DNA of 26,604 nucleotides from a virus. Below the pieces are notes generated by a model, which searched no databases, had not been told where the DNA came from, and worked only from the letters and a program-made list of their open reading frames with translations. The stretch covers positions 1 to 26,604 of IMG/VR virus record IMGVR_UViG_3300012228_000015. The stretch is one strand, 5' to 3'. Positions 1 through 7,152 of this stretch are shown here, one piece after another (the stretch's first letter is position 1; each line of letters opens with the position of its first letter). Made by a program: the position numbers and the translations under genes.

Positions 1-424
1 AATGCTGATCGCTGTACGCTGTGTCTACATCCATCGAAAGCACACTGCTCGCAATCGTCGCATGTTTCGCCCACAACTCAAAATCATCCACCAAAGTCAG
101 GTACGCATTATCTGCCCATGCGATCTCACTCGTCAGCCCGATATAGAAAGTGGATGCCCCCGGCGTCTTGCGGATCACACACATCCCCAAATCATACGCG
201 CCTGCAACGGTACCCACATACAGCGTCATCCCCACCTTCACATTCCCCAGCGTCCCCGCGCCGCCATCGAACGTGATCTGATACGCGCGGTCATTCGAAG
301 ATGGCACACCATTCAAACGCGCCGTATAGATCGTATTCGGCTGATAGATCGCCAAATACAACTTCGACCACTGCCCATCCCCCCGCAACAAAGCCAACTC
401 AGGGGCGGTGATAGCTCTAGCCAT
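1..424 (-). CDS. Distal tail protein, 5' part (runs off the left edge)
   Basis: An open frame of 141 codons starts at an ATG ending at 424 and runs off the window without a stop. The protein begins MARAITAPELALLRGDGQWS and is rich in beta-type, Gly/Thr/Tyr-containing sequence, as in tail-tip or receptor-binding proteins. It overlaps the preceding 60-residue gene by 8 bases, which is typical translational coupling. Its place after the tape measure and one small tail gene supports a distal tail role, but I recognise no domain. The opposite-strand frame here is a shadow. The function is inferred from position only. Confidence 0.7.
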   Translation of the reverse strand, partial: MARAITAPELALLRGDGQWSKLYLAIYQPNTIYTARLNGVPSSNDRAYQITFDGGAGTLGNVKVGMTLYVGTVAGAYDLGMCVIRKTPGASTFYIGLTSEIAWADNAYLTLVDDFELWAKHATIASSVLSMDVDTAYSDQH

Positions 425-599
425 TGCGCTCCTTTAGCCAAGCCATAAATCCATAAACTTGTGCTTCTGCATGACCTCGATAACTGTCATATATTTCACA
501 GCCATCATTACTGGGCAATGTAGATAAATATTCTTCAACCAATTTTTCAAGATGAACGAAATCTAATTTGATCTTTACAGTCACTTCAGCAGTCGCCAT
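417..599 (-). CDS. Small protein of unknown function between tail genes
   Basis: This encodes 60 residues (MATAEVTVKIKLDFVHLEKL...), acidic and probably soluble, with no transmembrane segment. A Shine-Dalgarno-like GAAGGA lies 6 bases before the ATG. The stop overlaps the start of the next tail gene by 8 bases, so the two are probably translated together. The early part alternates beta-strand-like residues and the rest could be helical. The family is not recognised. Its base composition is more AT-rich than the flanking tail genes, which may point to separate acquisition. Confidence 0.65.
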   Translation of the reverse strand: MATAEVTVKIKLDFVHLEKLVEEYLSTLPSNDGCEIYDSYRGHAEAQVYGFMAWLKERNG

Positions 600-610
600 A
601 ATTCATCCTT

Positions 611-643
611 CGCTAAAAGCTAACAGCTAAAAGCTAATAGCTA
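611..643. repeat. TTAGCNN heptad array 1
   Basis: Read on the minus strand this is a run of 7-base units TTAGCNN (TTAGCTT, TTAGCTG and similar), seen on the plus strand as GCTAANN. It begins at the stop codon of the 123-residue tail gene and ends just before the ribosome binding site of the 60-residue gene. Because 7 is not a multiple of 3, the TAG in each unit falls in successive frames. Confidence 0.85.
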
Positions 644-1012
644 CAAAAGAACCAAATTCCGAAACGTCACCACATAATTCTTCCGGTTCCCAAACCACCG
701 CCCCATCCCCTCATTCGGCAAAACCATCTTCGCTGAAAAACTGGCATACGTGTCATCATCAATGCGCGTGCGGATGAACACCTCCGCTGATGCGCCTGTG
801 CAAAACGTTCTCAACTGCGTATACTCCGCCAGGATCAGCATTTGGAATGTCCACGTCACCACTGGCGAACCCACACCGCGCGTCCCGCCACTGCCCAAAT
901 TCACCGTCCGCGCGAACGGCAAAAAATCGAACTGTGGCAACGGCAACGGCGTCGTCAATGATTCGATATTCGTCATCCCGCCTTCAGTCGTTCCAATCTT
1001 GAAATCTGCCAT
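641..1012 (-). CDS. Minor tail protein downstream of the tape measure
   Basis: This 123-residue protein (MADFKIGTTEGGMTNIESLT...) ends in a beta-rich segment, WFGNRKNYVVTFRNLVLL. It directly follows the tape measure gene, separated only by a hairpin repeat, where lambda-like phages carry their first tail-tip genes. A binding site AAGGA lies 6 bases before the ATG. The last codons run straight into the TTAGCNN heptad array, which supplies the stop. The tail assignment comes from position and length; I do not recognise the exact family. Confidence 0.7.
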   Translation of the reverse strand: MADFKIGTTEGGMTNIESLTTPLPLPQFDFLPFARTVNLGSGGTRGVGSPVVTWTFQMLILAEYTQLRTFCTGASAEVFIRTRIDDDTYASFSAKMVLPNEGMGRWFGNRKNYVVTFRNLVLL

Positions 1013-1024
1013 AATTTTCCTTAT

Positions 1025-1093
1025 CCTCTCCCCCCAAATTGACGCACGCTCTTCGCGTCCATTTGGGGGGATGTCGCTAAAGTGACAGGGGGG
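1025..1093. repeat. Two-hairpin C/G-rich repeat, copy 1
   Basis: The layout is CCCCCCAAAT, a variable stem-loop, ATTTGGGGGG, then GATG and a second short stem-loop TGTCGCTAAAGTGACA, then GGGGGG. It ends at the base adjoining the tape measure stop codon (TAG at 1094-1096) and begins just before the binding site of the next gene. Confidence 0.9.
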
Positions 1094-3280
1094 CTACCCA
1101 TCTCCCAAACTCGTGATGATCTGATTGGCAAGTGCATCCACACGTTCATCCACATACCCGCGCACCTGCTTCAATGACAGACCACCTGCGAAGTTTTGAA
1201 CGATGGTCTGCTGTTGGGAATTGCTTTGGTTGTTGATCGGTCTCGCCAGTGCAGTCTGTAAATTCGGAATATTGTTATTTGATAACATATCCATTGCAGA
1301 TGCGACCCCACGCAAGCCTGTTTCAAATGGGGTAGGACTGCCAGGCGTGAGAGCCTTGGGCAGTTTTAAACTTGCTAATATCGCCTTCAGCCTATCTATC
1401 TTTCCAACAAGCCAATCCACCGCCATACCAATGCCACTGAATGCAGATTTTATGATCGCCCATAATTGCAGTGCAGTGTTTGCGACATTCCTAAATGAAT
1501 TTCCGACACGCAGTGCGAACGAATGAAATCTATTTACAAGGGCTTCTAATTGTGGATTTGTAATCCCAAAGAAACCCACCGCAAAATCCTTTACAGCTTC
1601 TAACATATCTCCTCTAAATAATTTTATAAAACCAGATGCAACAAAGAACATGCGACTAAGGAAGTCTTGTGCCGCTTGTGCAGGAATTCCAAATGCCGTT
1701 GCTAAATCTAATAGTGCGCCGCTGCCATCTTCGTATAATAATTCTGCACCTCTAGTGATATTTAATAATGCTTTGTTAACAACATCTGACAAAATACCAA
1801 ACTGCAACATCACCAGTCTTATCGCTTCAACAAAGTTGCCACTAAAAACATTTCTAATAGTGTCAGCAATAAGATATATCTTTGCAAGGAAATCCTGCGA
1901 TGCTTTTTCTGGCAACCCAAATGCGACAGCCAAATCCATCAATGCGCCACTGCCATCTTCATACAATTTGACAGTGCCGTTCCTAAGATCAGCAACCGCC
2001 GCTCTTACATCAGCGAGACCGGGTGTCATGGCTTGTATATTTCTCTCGAAATTACCAAACAGCTCTGACATTATTCCAACTGCTTCCTCGGTATCGCCGC
2101 GCCAGAACGCAGTGAAGGCTTCCCACAATCTTTTCATCACGACTATGGCACTATCAAATACATCGCGCATCCCAAAGATGTCATATTTCCACATCAGATA
2201 AAGAATGCCAATGGCAATTCCAATCGCGGCAATGACCAGTAAGATCGGAGCCAATGCAGTCAGCATCGCTATAATCGCAGGGATCAACGTGCCAGTGATG
2301 ACAGTCCCCACGGTTGCCAATGCCGTCCCAACGCCCGCCAGGGTGATTCCCAAACCACTCAAACTGGCAACGAAGCCTGAAATGGTACCGATGGCGCTGA
2401 TGATGGTTCCTACAAACATGATCACCGGACCAGCCAGCGCCAGCAATAACATCAAAACAATAATTACTTTTTGCATCCAGGGCGGCATTGCCATGAATTT
2501 CTCGATCAACTTTGTGAGTCCTGCCGCAAGCTGTAACAGGGTTGGGATGAACGCCGCGCCCACAGTCTCTTTCAAATCGTCGAAAGCATTGGTCAATTGT
2601 GCCAGCTTGCCAGCCGTGGTATTCCCTGCGGTTCTTGCCAGCCCGCCAAACTCTGTTTCTAACTCACTCAGGATGATCTTCTGCGCGGATGCAATATCAT
2701 TCACCGCCATGAAGCCTTTGATCTGGTCTTCCTGCTCTTGTGTGAGCATCACACCCACCCGCCGCAAGGCAGTGACGCCGCCAATGGGATCATTCAACGC
2801 CTTGCCCAATTGCACCGATGCCTGTTCAACGCTTCCGAATTTCTCCGCCATGTTCAGCATCGCTTCGGTTGCCAGCGGGAAAACGTCCTTGCCGATCTTC
2901 GTGAAAGTCAACAACATCGATTGCCCCGAGATGATCTGGTCATCCGAGAACTTCGTCACCTTCTGAAGTTCAGCCGCCATGTGGGTGATCTCATCGGCGG
3001 TCAATCCCGCTGCACTCCCCGTAGATGCCAGTACCGCATTCAACTCAGCCAGTGCGCTTTCAGCTTCGATTGCTGAATCAACCGATTTCTTGAAGAAGGC
3101 AATGATCGGCAGAGTGAGACCGAGCGTCATGGCTCCGCCGATCTTCTGCATGGCTCCACCGATAGCCAGCCCCGCAGTTTCCAGCGTTCTCAAACTGGCA
3201 ACGCCCTGCGACACGCCGGATTTTATTCCGCTCGCATCCAGACCGACCTTCCCATAGGCACTACCTAGATTGATAGCCAT
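1094..3280 (-). CDS. Tape measure protein
   Basis: This 728-residue protein sets tail length and is the longest tail gene here. The N-terminal ~260 residues are helical (ALAELNAVLASTG..., with phage tape-measure style ITHMAAELQKVTKFSDDQII). Residues ~271-365 form a long series of hydrophobic segments, usual for tape measures that insert into the host membrane. Residues ~433-496 and ~508-573 are an internal duplication around LYEDGSGAL. I chose the ATG at 3280 because GGAG stands 7 bases upstream; the ATG at 3295 lacks a site. Context after the tail chaperones fits exactly. Confidence 0.93.
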   Translation of the reverse strand: MAINLGSAYGKVGLDASGIKSGVSQGVASLRTLETAGLAIGGAMQKIGGAMTLGLTLPIIAFFKKSVDSAIEAESALAELNAVLASTGSAAGLTADEITHMAAELQKVTKFSDDQIISGQSMLLTFTKIGKDVFPLATEAMLNMAEKFGSVEQASVQLGKALNDPIGGVTALRRVGVMLTQEQEDQIKGFMAVNDIASAQKIILSELETEFGGLARTAGNTTAGKLAQLTNAFDDLKETVGAAFIPTLLQLAAGLTKLIEKFMAMPPWMQKVIIVLMLLLALAGPVIMFVGTIISAIGTISGFVASLSGLGITLAGVGTALATVGTVITGTLIPAIIAMLTALAPILLVIAAIGIAIGILYLMWKYDIFGMRDVFDSAIVVMKRLWEAFTAFWRGDTEEAVGIMSELFGNFERNIQAMTPGLADVRAAVADLRNGTVKLYEDGSGALMDLAVAFGLPEKASQDFLAKIYLIADTIRNVFSGNFVEAIRLVMLQFGILSDVVNKALLNITRGAELLYEDGSGALLDLATAFGIPAQAAQDFLSRMFFVASGFIKLFRGDMLEAVKDFAVGFFGITNPQLEALVNRFHSFALRVGNSFRNVANTALQLWAIIKSAFSGIGMAVDWLVGKIDRLKAILASLKLPKALTPGSPTPFETGLRGVASAMDMLSNNNIPNLQTALARPINNQSNSQQQTIVQNFAGGLSLKQVRGYVDERVDALANQIITSLGDG

Positions 3281-3307
3281 GACTTCTCCAAACAAAAACA
3301 GACGTTC

Positions 3308-3345
3308 AACGCCTCCCCCTCGCCTCTCAGGAGAGGGGCTAGGGG
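3308..3345. repeat. GC-rich dispersed palindrome between tail genes
   Basis: CTCCCCCTCGCCTCTCAGGA followed by GAGGGGCTAGGGGTGAGG forms an imperfect inverted repeat (CGCCTCTC / GAGAGG core). It resembles a repeat type found dispersed in many bacterial genomes, but it is distinct from the two-hairpin family in this window. It lies between the 114-residue gene and the tape measure start. Confidence 0.75.
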
Positions 3346-3389
3346 TGAGGTCAGAACGTCTGCCAGTTTCAATTGTGCTTGCGTTACGG

Positions 3390-3734
3390 TTACTTCAACA
3401 CAATGCCTGAAGGCGCTTCGAAGTGACCGCCCAGCCTGGGCACCATGTGACTGATGCGCCCGATGGCATAACTCGCTTCGTCGTTCCAGACGTACAGCAC
3501 CATCGGTTCTTCCTTGTAAATTTCGCGGATGCCCATCAACTGCATCAGTGCATCCAACAATTCCACCGCATTCAAATCGCCCTGTGCTTTCAGATGATCG
3601 TGCAGGGTATTGTATGCGTAGTCCGTCATCGCTGAGATAAAGACCATCGAGAAGGCATGCGACTGCCGTTCTCCATCCGTTGTAACGGGCGTGACTGCTT
3701 GCTTCTTGCTTTGGGTTTTCGTATTCGGTAACAT
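3390..3734 (-). CDS. Conserved-looking tail-region protein
   Basis: This encodes 114 residues (MLPNTKTQSKKQAVTPVTTD...). After a basic, probably disordered N-terminus comes a helical segment, FSMVFISAMTDYAYNTLHDH, and a compact C-terminal part. GGAG lies 7 bases before the ATG. A longer overlapping frame on the same strand has no sensible composition and is rejected. Position between the tail chaperone and tape measure suggests a tail assembly or tail-structural role, though I do not recognise the family. Confidence 0.75.
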   Translation of the reverse strand: MLPNTKTQSKKQAVTPVTTDGERQSHAFSMVFISAMTDYAYNTLHDHLKAQGDLNAVELLDALMQLMGIREIYKEEPMVLYVWNDEASYAIGRISHMVPRLGGHFEAPSGIVLK

Positions 3735-3806
3735 GAGGGTCTCCTTCTTCGTGGGGGAGATGAGGGTCTCTATTTGGATTGTACATCTTTAGATTCTGCA
3801 TGTCAA

Positions 3807-4046
3807 CTACCAAGTTCCATCTTTCCTGATCTTGACCTTCTTCGACACTTTACCTTTTACACTGCGATATCCGCGCGGCGTGGTGGCTGATTGTCCACTA
3901 AAGCCTGCAAACGCATCCTTGCCTTCGTTCAAATTCTTTTCAATGCGCCTGCCCACTGCCATCGTCGCCTCATCCAACATCCATTGCGCGATCTCCGTTT
4001 CCAGAGTGAAGTATTGGCTCGCTCGCAAGCCGTACCCGGTCGCCAT
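3807..4046 (-). CDS. Tail assembly chaperone, T-like C-terminal part (probable frameshift product)
   Basis: From the ATG at 4046 this gives 79 residues (MATGYGLRASQYFTLETEIA...) with a basic C-terminus, KGKVSKKVKIRKDGTW. The same frame stays open upstream across the end of the preceding gene, with NPFVKERSNLWRLYN in register. There is no ribosome binding site directly before the ATG. In lambda and many siphophages the protein after the tail tube (G) is extended by a frameshift into an overlapping T frame just before the tape measure; the layout here is the same. The shift would be +1 (or -2), unlike lambda's -1. It might instead be independently translated. Confidence 0.6.
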   Translation of the reverse strand: MATGYGLRASQYFTLETEIAQWMLDEATMAVGRRIEKNLNEGKDAFAGFSGQSATTPRGYRSVKGKVSKKVKIRKDGTW

Positions 4047-4497
4047 GTTGTAGAGCCGCCACAGATTCGATCTCTCCTTCACGAAAGGATTTGAGCTGCT
4101 CCACCTCCCGGTACGCCCAATTGAAGATCGCCATCTTGTCATCGGCTGTAATTTCATCGATGCCCAAATGGTCATCATCACCCACGTCCGCGATCGGTGG
4201 TTCCACTACACATAAACGTGTCAACATATCCAAAAGGATTTTGAACTCGGGACCATTCTTCGAAACCTTGCGCAGGTCCAGGCTGGCTTGTCCATTGCTG
4301 GCTGATTCTTCCGCAATATCCAAAAGCATATCGGGCAGTTTGCCCGTCAACATGAGATCGGTCATCGTCGCATCCTTCACGAAAACCACCGTCCCGCTGG
4401 GTAATGCCAGCTCCTTAATTTGATCCGCACGAAACTGCGCCAGCATCTCCCGCCGCGCCTGCTGTGCCTGCTTTAATCTGTTTAATTGATTGTCCAT
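3970..4497 (-). CDS. Tail assembly chaperone, G-like protein
   Basis: The protein has 175 residues: a basic helical N-terminus (MDNQLNRLKQAQQARREMLA), a compact core, and AIFNWAYREVEQLKSF near residue 140. After that residue the sequence loses its character, and the overlapping frame takes over as the T-like extension. An AAGG binding site precedes the start. Located between the tail tube and tape measure genes, the normal place for the chaperone that coats the tape measure protein. Identification is by context and size; sequence similarity alone would not settle it. Confidence 0.75.
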   Translation of the reverse strand: MDNQLNRLKQAQQARREMLAQFRADQIKELALPSGTVVFVKDATMTDLMLTGKLPDMLLDIAEESASNGQASLDLRKVSKNGPEFKILLDMLTRLCVVEPPIADVGDDDHLGIDEITADDKMAIFNWAYREVEQLKSFREGEIESVAALQHGDRVRLASEPILHSGNGDRAMDVG

Positions 4498-4518
4498 ATT
4501 TACCTTTCATTCTCATGT

Positions 4519-4577
4519 TCTCCCCCAAATATTCCCGAAGGGATATTTGGGGGAGATGCCCTTTAGGGCAGAGGGGG
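4519..4577. repeat. Two-hairpin C/G-rich repeat, copy 2
   Basis: CCCCCAAATATTCCC-GAA-GGGATATTTGGGGG is followed by the second stem TGCCCTTTAGGGCA and GAGGGGG. It lies between the tail tube stop and the chaperone start. This is the five-C subtype with the GGGAGATGCC junction. Confidence 0.9.
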
Positions 4578-4583
4578 CTGGGT

Positions 4584-5402
4584 CTACGCCGTAGTAAAGT
4601 TCACCACAGCATCTGCCAACACTTGACCGAACACATCTTCCACGCCTGCGATGATCAACAGATAATCGGTCGCTGCGCCCAAACTTGCGGTTGGGTTGAA
4701 TGTCACCACCGTGCGAGCGCCATTGATCGTGCGTGCGCCTGCCACCGGCACACCCGCTGCCGTGGTCAGGATGATGCCAGATTCCGCGCCTGAAGCCAAC
4801 GGGTTGTTGAACGTCAGGGTCAGGTCCGCAGTCACCACCACACCGATTGCCGCATCCGCAGGCACCGTGATCACACTCAAGGCATCGGGAGTATCAGGCA
4901 GTGCGGGCAGGGTGGTTGCGGTCTCATTCGCCACCACGTCATAGGCTTTGCCGTCCACTTTCACGCCGGTGAACTCCGTCTCCAGCATGAAAAATTCCGC
5001 GCGCTTGAACGTGCCTTTCGGGGATGATGTCAACTTCGCCTTGAAGATCTTCACATGCACATCATCGCCTTCATCGCCCAGGCTTTTCCCGTAGATCTTG
5101 AAATACGGATAGGTGCTCGAATCACCTTGCAAAGTCCTGACCTCATTCGGCGTAGAACCAGTCACGGCGTAATCGTGACCCGTCATCAGCGAAAGCGCCG
5201 CGAGCGAATAACCGCCCTGCTTGAACGCGCCCTTCAATCCGATCGGTTGCGTCACAACCCCTTGCAGATCGTCGTTCCCGTAAAACTCACCGGTCACGAC
5301 CATCTCTTCGAAACCAAGTTCGAGCGCGGCAGGTAGAGCAACTCTTTCAGTCCCTGCCATGTTCTCAACAATGATCTCTTTCAATCCAAACGGCTTTTCC
5401 AT
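4584..5402 (-). CDS. Major tail tube protein with C-terminal Ig-like domain
   Basis: This 272-residue protein begins MEKPFGLKEIIVENMAGTER. The first ~170 residues look like a tail tube subunit (FKIYGKSLGDEGDDVHVKIF, then a LTSSPKGTFKRAEFFMLETE stretch). Residues ~178-272 form an Ig-like module of the Big_5/SbsA kind (LTLTFNNPL..., ending VFGQVLADAVVNFTTA), typical of decorative surface domains on tail tubes. AAGGAG precedes the ATG by 9 bases. Position after the tail terminator and before the chaperones is canonical. The Ig-like domain probably faces outward and helps adhesion; this is known of the domain class and inferred here. Confidence 0.85.
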   Translation of the reverse strand: MEKPFGLKEIIVENMAGTERVALPAALELGFEEMVVTGEFYGNDDLQGVVTQPIGLKGAFKQGGYSLAALSLMTGHDYAVTGSTPNEVRTLQGDSSTYPYFKIYGKSLGDEGDDVHVKIFKAKLTSSPKGTFKRAEFFMLETEFTGVKVDGKAYDVVANETATTLPALPDTPDALSVITVPADAAIGVVVTADLTLTFNNPLASGAESGIILTTAAGVPVAGARTINGARTVVTFNPTASLGAATDYLLIIAGVEDVFGQVLADAVVNFTTA

Positions 5403-5426
5403 AACATTTCTCCTTTTGTGTTATTT

Positions 5427-5480
5427 CCCCTCCCCCAAATTCGCGCTCTCCGAATTTGGGGGAGGCAGGGTGGGGGCGGG
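5427..5480. repeat. Two-hairpin C/G-rich repeat, copy 3 (variant with GGGTGGGGG tail)
   Basis: CCCCTCCCCCAAATTCG pairs with CGAATTTGGGGGAGG. The second hairpin is replaced by CAGGGTGGGGGCGGG. The same variant structure occurs at 19755-19810. It fills the gap between the tail terminator and tail tube genes. Confidence 0.85.
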
Positions 5481-5495
5481 TGGAATGCAGTGCAG

Positions 5496-5912
5496 TTACA
5501 ATTTCCGCACCGCATTGAATCTCAACGCACCAAGTGGACAATCGAGAGCCTGGTCACGTTGCTGATACACAGCGCCTACATACTCAATATTCCAAACGTT
5601 GTCACCGATCTGCTTTTCATTCAGGTCCGCGAACGCCAGCGCCATCGCCGGTTCGATCACCGCATAACCTTGCCGCTGATAAAAATAGATCACGAACGTC
5701 GTCCGCGCGCTTGTCAAATACGGACCCGCTGGCGCCTCCGTCGAATGCTTGATCAACGCGCACGGCTTCAACTCCGTTGAAGTGGCATCGAACGCCCCAG
5801 CCGTATTCTGGCGAGAAACTTCCTCCACATCATTGAAGATCCCCCCCGTCAACAAAGCCACCAAAGCCTCATCCGCCTGCAAAGCCGTTTTGATATCGTC
5901 ACTTAAACTCAT
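5496..5912 (-). CDS. Tail terminator / tail completion protein (DUF3168-like)
   Basis: A 138-residue protein beginning MSLSDDIKTALQADEALVAL, with an early helix followed by ARTTFVIYFYQRQGYAVIEP and a C-terminal WNIEYVGAVYQQRDQALDC. The helix, strand and W/Y pattern, size and place immediately before the tail tube gene match the DUF3168 tail completion (terminator) family that caps the tail tube and docks it on the head. The family match is by eye, not by search. The start lies directly after a run of GGTCAAA-type heptads. No strong Shine-Dalgarno is seen apart from that run (AAGG). Confidence 0.75.
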   Translation of the reverse strand: MSLSDDIKTALQADEALVALLTGGIFNDVEEVSRQNTAGAFDATSTELKPCALIKHSTEAPAGPYLTSARTTFVIYFYQRQGYAVIEPAMALAFADLNEKQIGDNVWNIEYVGAVYQQRDQALDCPLGALRFNAVRKL

Positions 5913-5936
5913 TTTGACCTTTGACCTTAGACCTTC
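5913..5936. repeat. GGTCAAA-type heptad run
   Basis: On the minus strand the string GGTCTAAGGTCAAAGGTCAA ends immediately before the ATG at 5912. It is three 7-base units (GGTCTAA, GGTCAAA, GGTCAAA) and includes the TAA stop of the upstream minor head gene. This is a second heptad family, separate from TTAGCNN. Confidence 0.7.
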
Positions 5937-7114
5937 AACTTATCCGAAAACAGCCACACCGCCAAATTGATCGCATTCGGCAAAATGGATTGATTCAAGT
6001 CACCGCCGATCGTCTGTTCATACGCGTCTAACTCAGCCCAATCCTGCTCGCCTTTCAACCAGCCATTCAATCTGCCCGTAAATTCTTTTTCAGGCATCAA
6101 CACTGCGGTCTTATAATCCAAACAGTTCGGATGCAATGGTAATTCAATTGTGCCAACAGGATAAACACCATCACCATTCGTGCCGCCTTCGCAGACATCA
6201 TCACAAATATCGCGCTCAGGATGTGCCGCGCTCAGGTTGATCTTTTCCGCTTCAACCCACGGTTGCGCGGATAAAACGCGATCCGTTGCCAGGGCATGGG
6301 CTTTCTGAATTTCAGTCCGCACCAAACGGAGCGCATTGTACGAAACGCCGCGTCCGTCACATGGCGCCGAGACCAGCCCCCCCGTATCCCCTGCAGCGAT
6401 CTGACTTTTCGTTTTGCCATACAACCTCTGCGAAGTCCACCGCGGACAATCCTGATTCGCGCCCAACCACTGCTCCAACTCCTGCGCAATATTCCAGGCT
6501 GAATCACTGTTCGCAATGCCCTTCATCAACACCACATTCATCGCATCTCGCGCATCGCGGTCAATGTTCCAAATCCGTGCCGAAAGGTTCAAACTATCCC
6601 CATACAAATGCTCCGATGCCGCATTCAGTAGAACCGAAAGCTGGGGAGAGAAAACGCCATCCTGCACGGCTTCCAAAAATTCATCATTCATCATTCTGCC
6701 TTCTGAAATTCCCGTTTGCTCCACAACAGGAACGATCAATCTTTTATGTGCAACGGCAAGCACACCGAAGGGAATCGATGCCGCCTCGATGCGCACCTTC
6801 TGGAACTCATCACTCCAGGTCTTGAACACATCCCCCCACGCCTTCAACAACTCACTCTGCACCGCGAAGCCGGATGCCCCATCCAACACCTGCTCCTTGC
6901 CGCCTGCCTTCAAGATCAACGCCTGTGCATCCTTCGTGAATTCACCGAACAACTCATGCGTCCGCCCCGTGAACCACAAATGCAACCGCACCACCGCCTT
7001 GAACGAAGCGTTATACATCCGACCCAGCGGCACCTTATCCAACTGCGCGATCAACTCCGCAGATTTGAATTTCTTCTCATTGATAACTATCGGTTGCAAT
7101 ATGACACTCATCAT
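5927..7114 (-). CDS. Minor head protein, Mu gpF / SPP1 gp7-like
   Basis: This 395-residue protein (MMSVILQPIVINEKKFKSAE...) has a long helical N-terminal part and a C-terminal domain with the cysteine/histidine pattern ERDICDDVCEGG ... LPLHPNCLDYK. That pattern is characteristic of the Mu gpF-like head morphogenesis family, which is normally paired with portal proteins and involved in head assembly or DNA ejection. GAAGGA stands just before tandem ATGs, so the start may be 7114 or 7111. It follows the portal directly, as usual, but both genes are displaced downstream of the capsid gene. Its stop lies in a heptad run. Confidence 0.85.
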   Translation of the reverse strand: MMSVILQPIVINEKKFKSAELIAQLDKVPLGRMYNASFKAVVRLHLWFTGRTHELFGEFTKDAQALILKAGGKEQVLDGASGFAVQSELLKAWGDVFKTWSDEFQKVRIEAASIPFGVLAVAHKRLIVPVVEQTGISEGRMMNDEFLEAVQDGVFSPQLSVLLNAASEHLYGDSLNLSARIWNIDRDARDAMNVVLMKGIANSDSAWNIAQELEQWLGANQDCPRWTSQRLYGKTKSQIAAGDTGGLVSAPCDGRGVSYNALRLVRTEIQKAHALATDRVLSAQPWVEAEKINLSAAHPERDICDDVCEGGTNGDGVYPVGTIELPLHPNCLDYKTAVLMPEKEFTGRLNGWLKGEQDWAELDAYEQTIGGDLNQSILPNAINLAVWLFSDKLKV

Positions 7115-7122
7115 GTTCCTTC

Positions 7123-7152
7123 GTTAAAAGCTAACAGCTAACCGCTGCTCTA
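7123..7152. repeat. TTAGCNN heptad array 2
   Basis: Three TTAGC-type units on the minus strand, immediately following the portal stop codon and preceding the minor head gene's ribosome binding site. Confidence 0.8.

Noticed and set aside
2-448. Plus-strand frame at the left edge
   Set aside because: Opposite the partial tail gene, which has coupled start and protein-like composition.
1025-1093. Two-hairpin repeats as simple intrinsic terminators
   Set aside because: Neither side is followed by a T-run; the G/C-rich ends and placement within operons argue against full termination, and copies inside genes must be read through.
2205-2966. Plus-strand frame opposite the tape measure gene
   Set aside because: Antisense shadow of hydrophobic tape measure codons; no domain and no initiation signal.
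3265-3813. Same-strand 182-codon frame overlapping the 114-residue tail gene
   Set aside because: It reads through a dispersed repeat and has poor composition; the 114-residue frame has a Shine-Dalgarno and a sensible protein.
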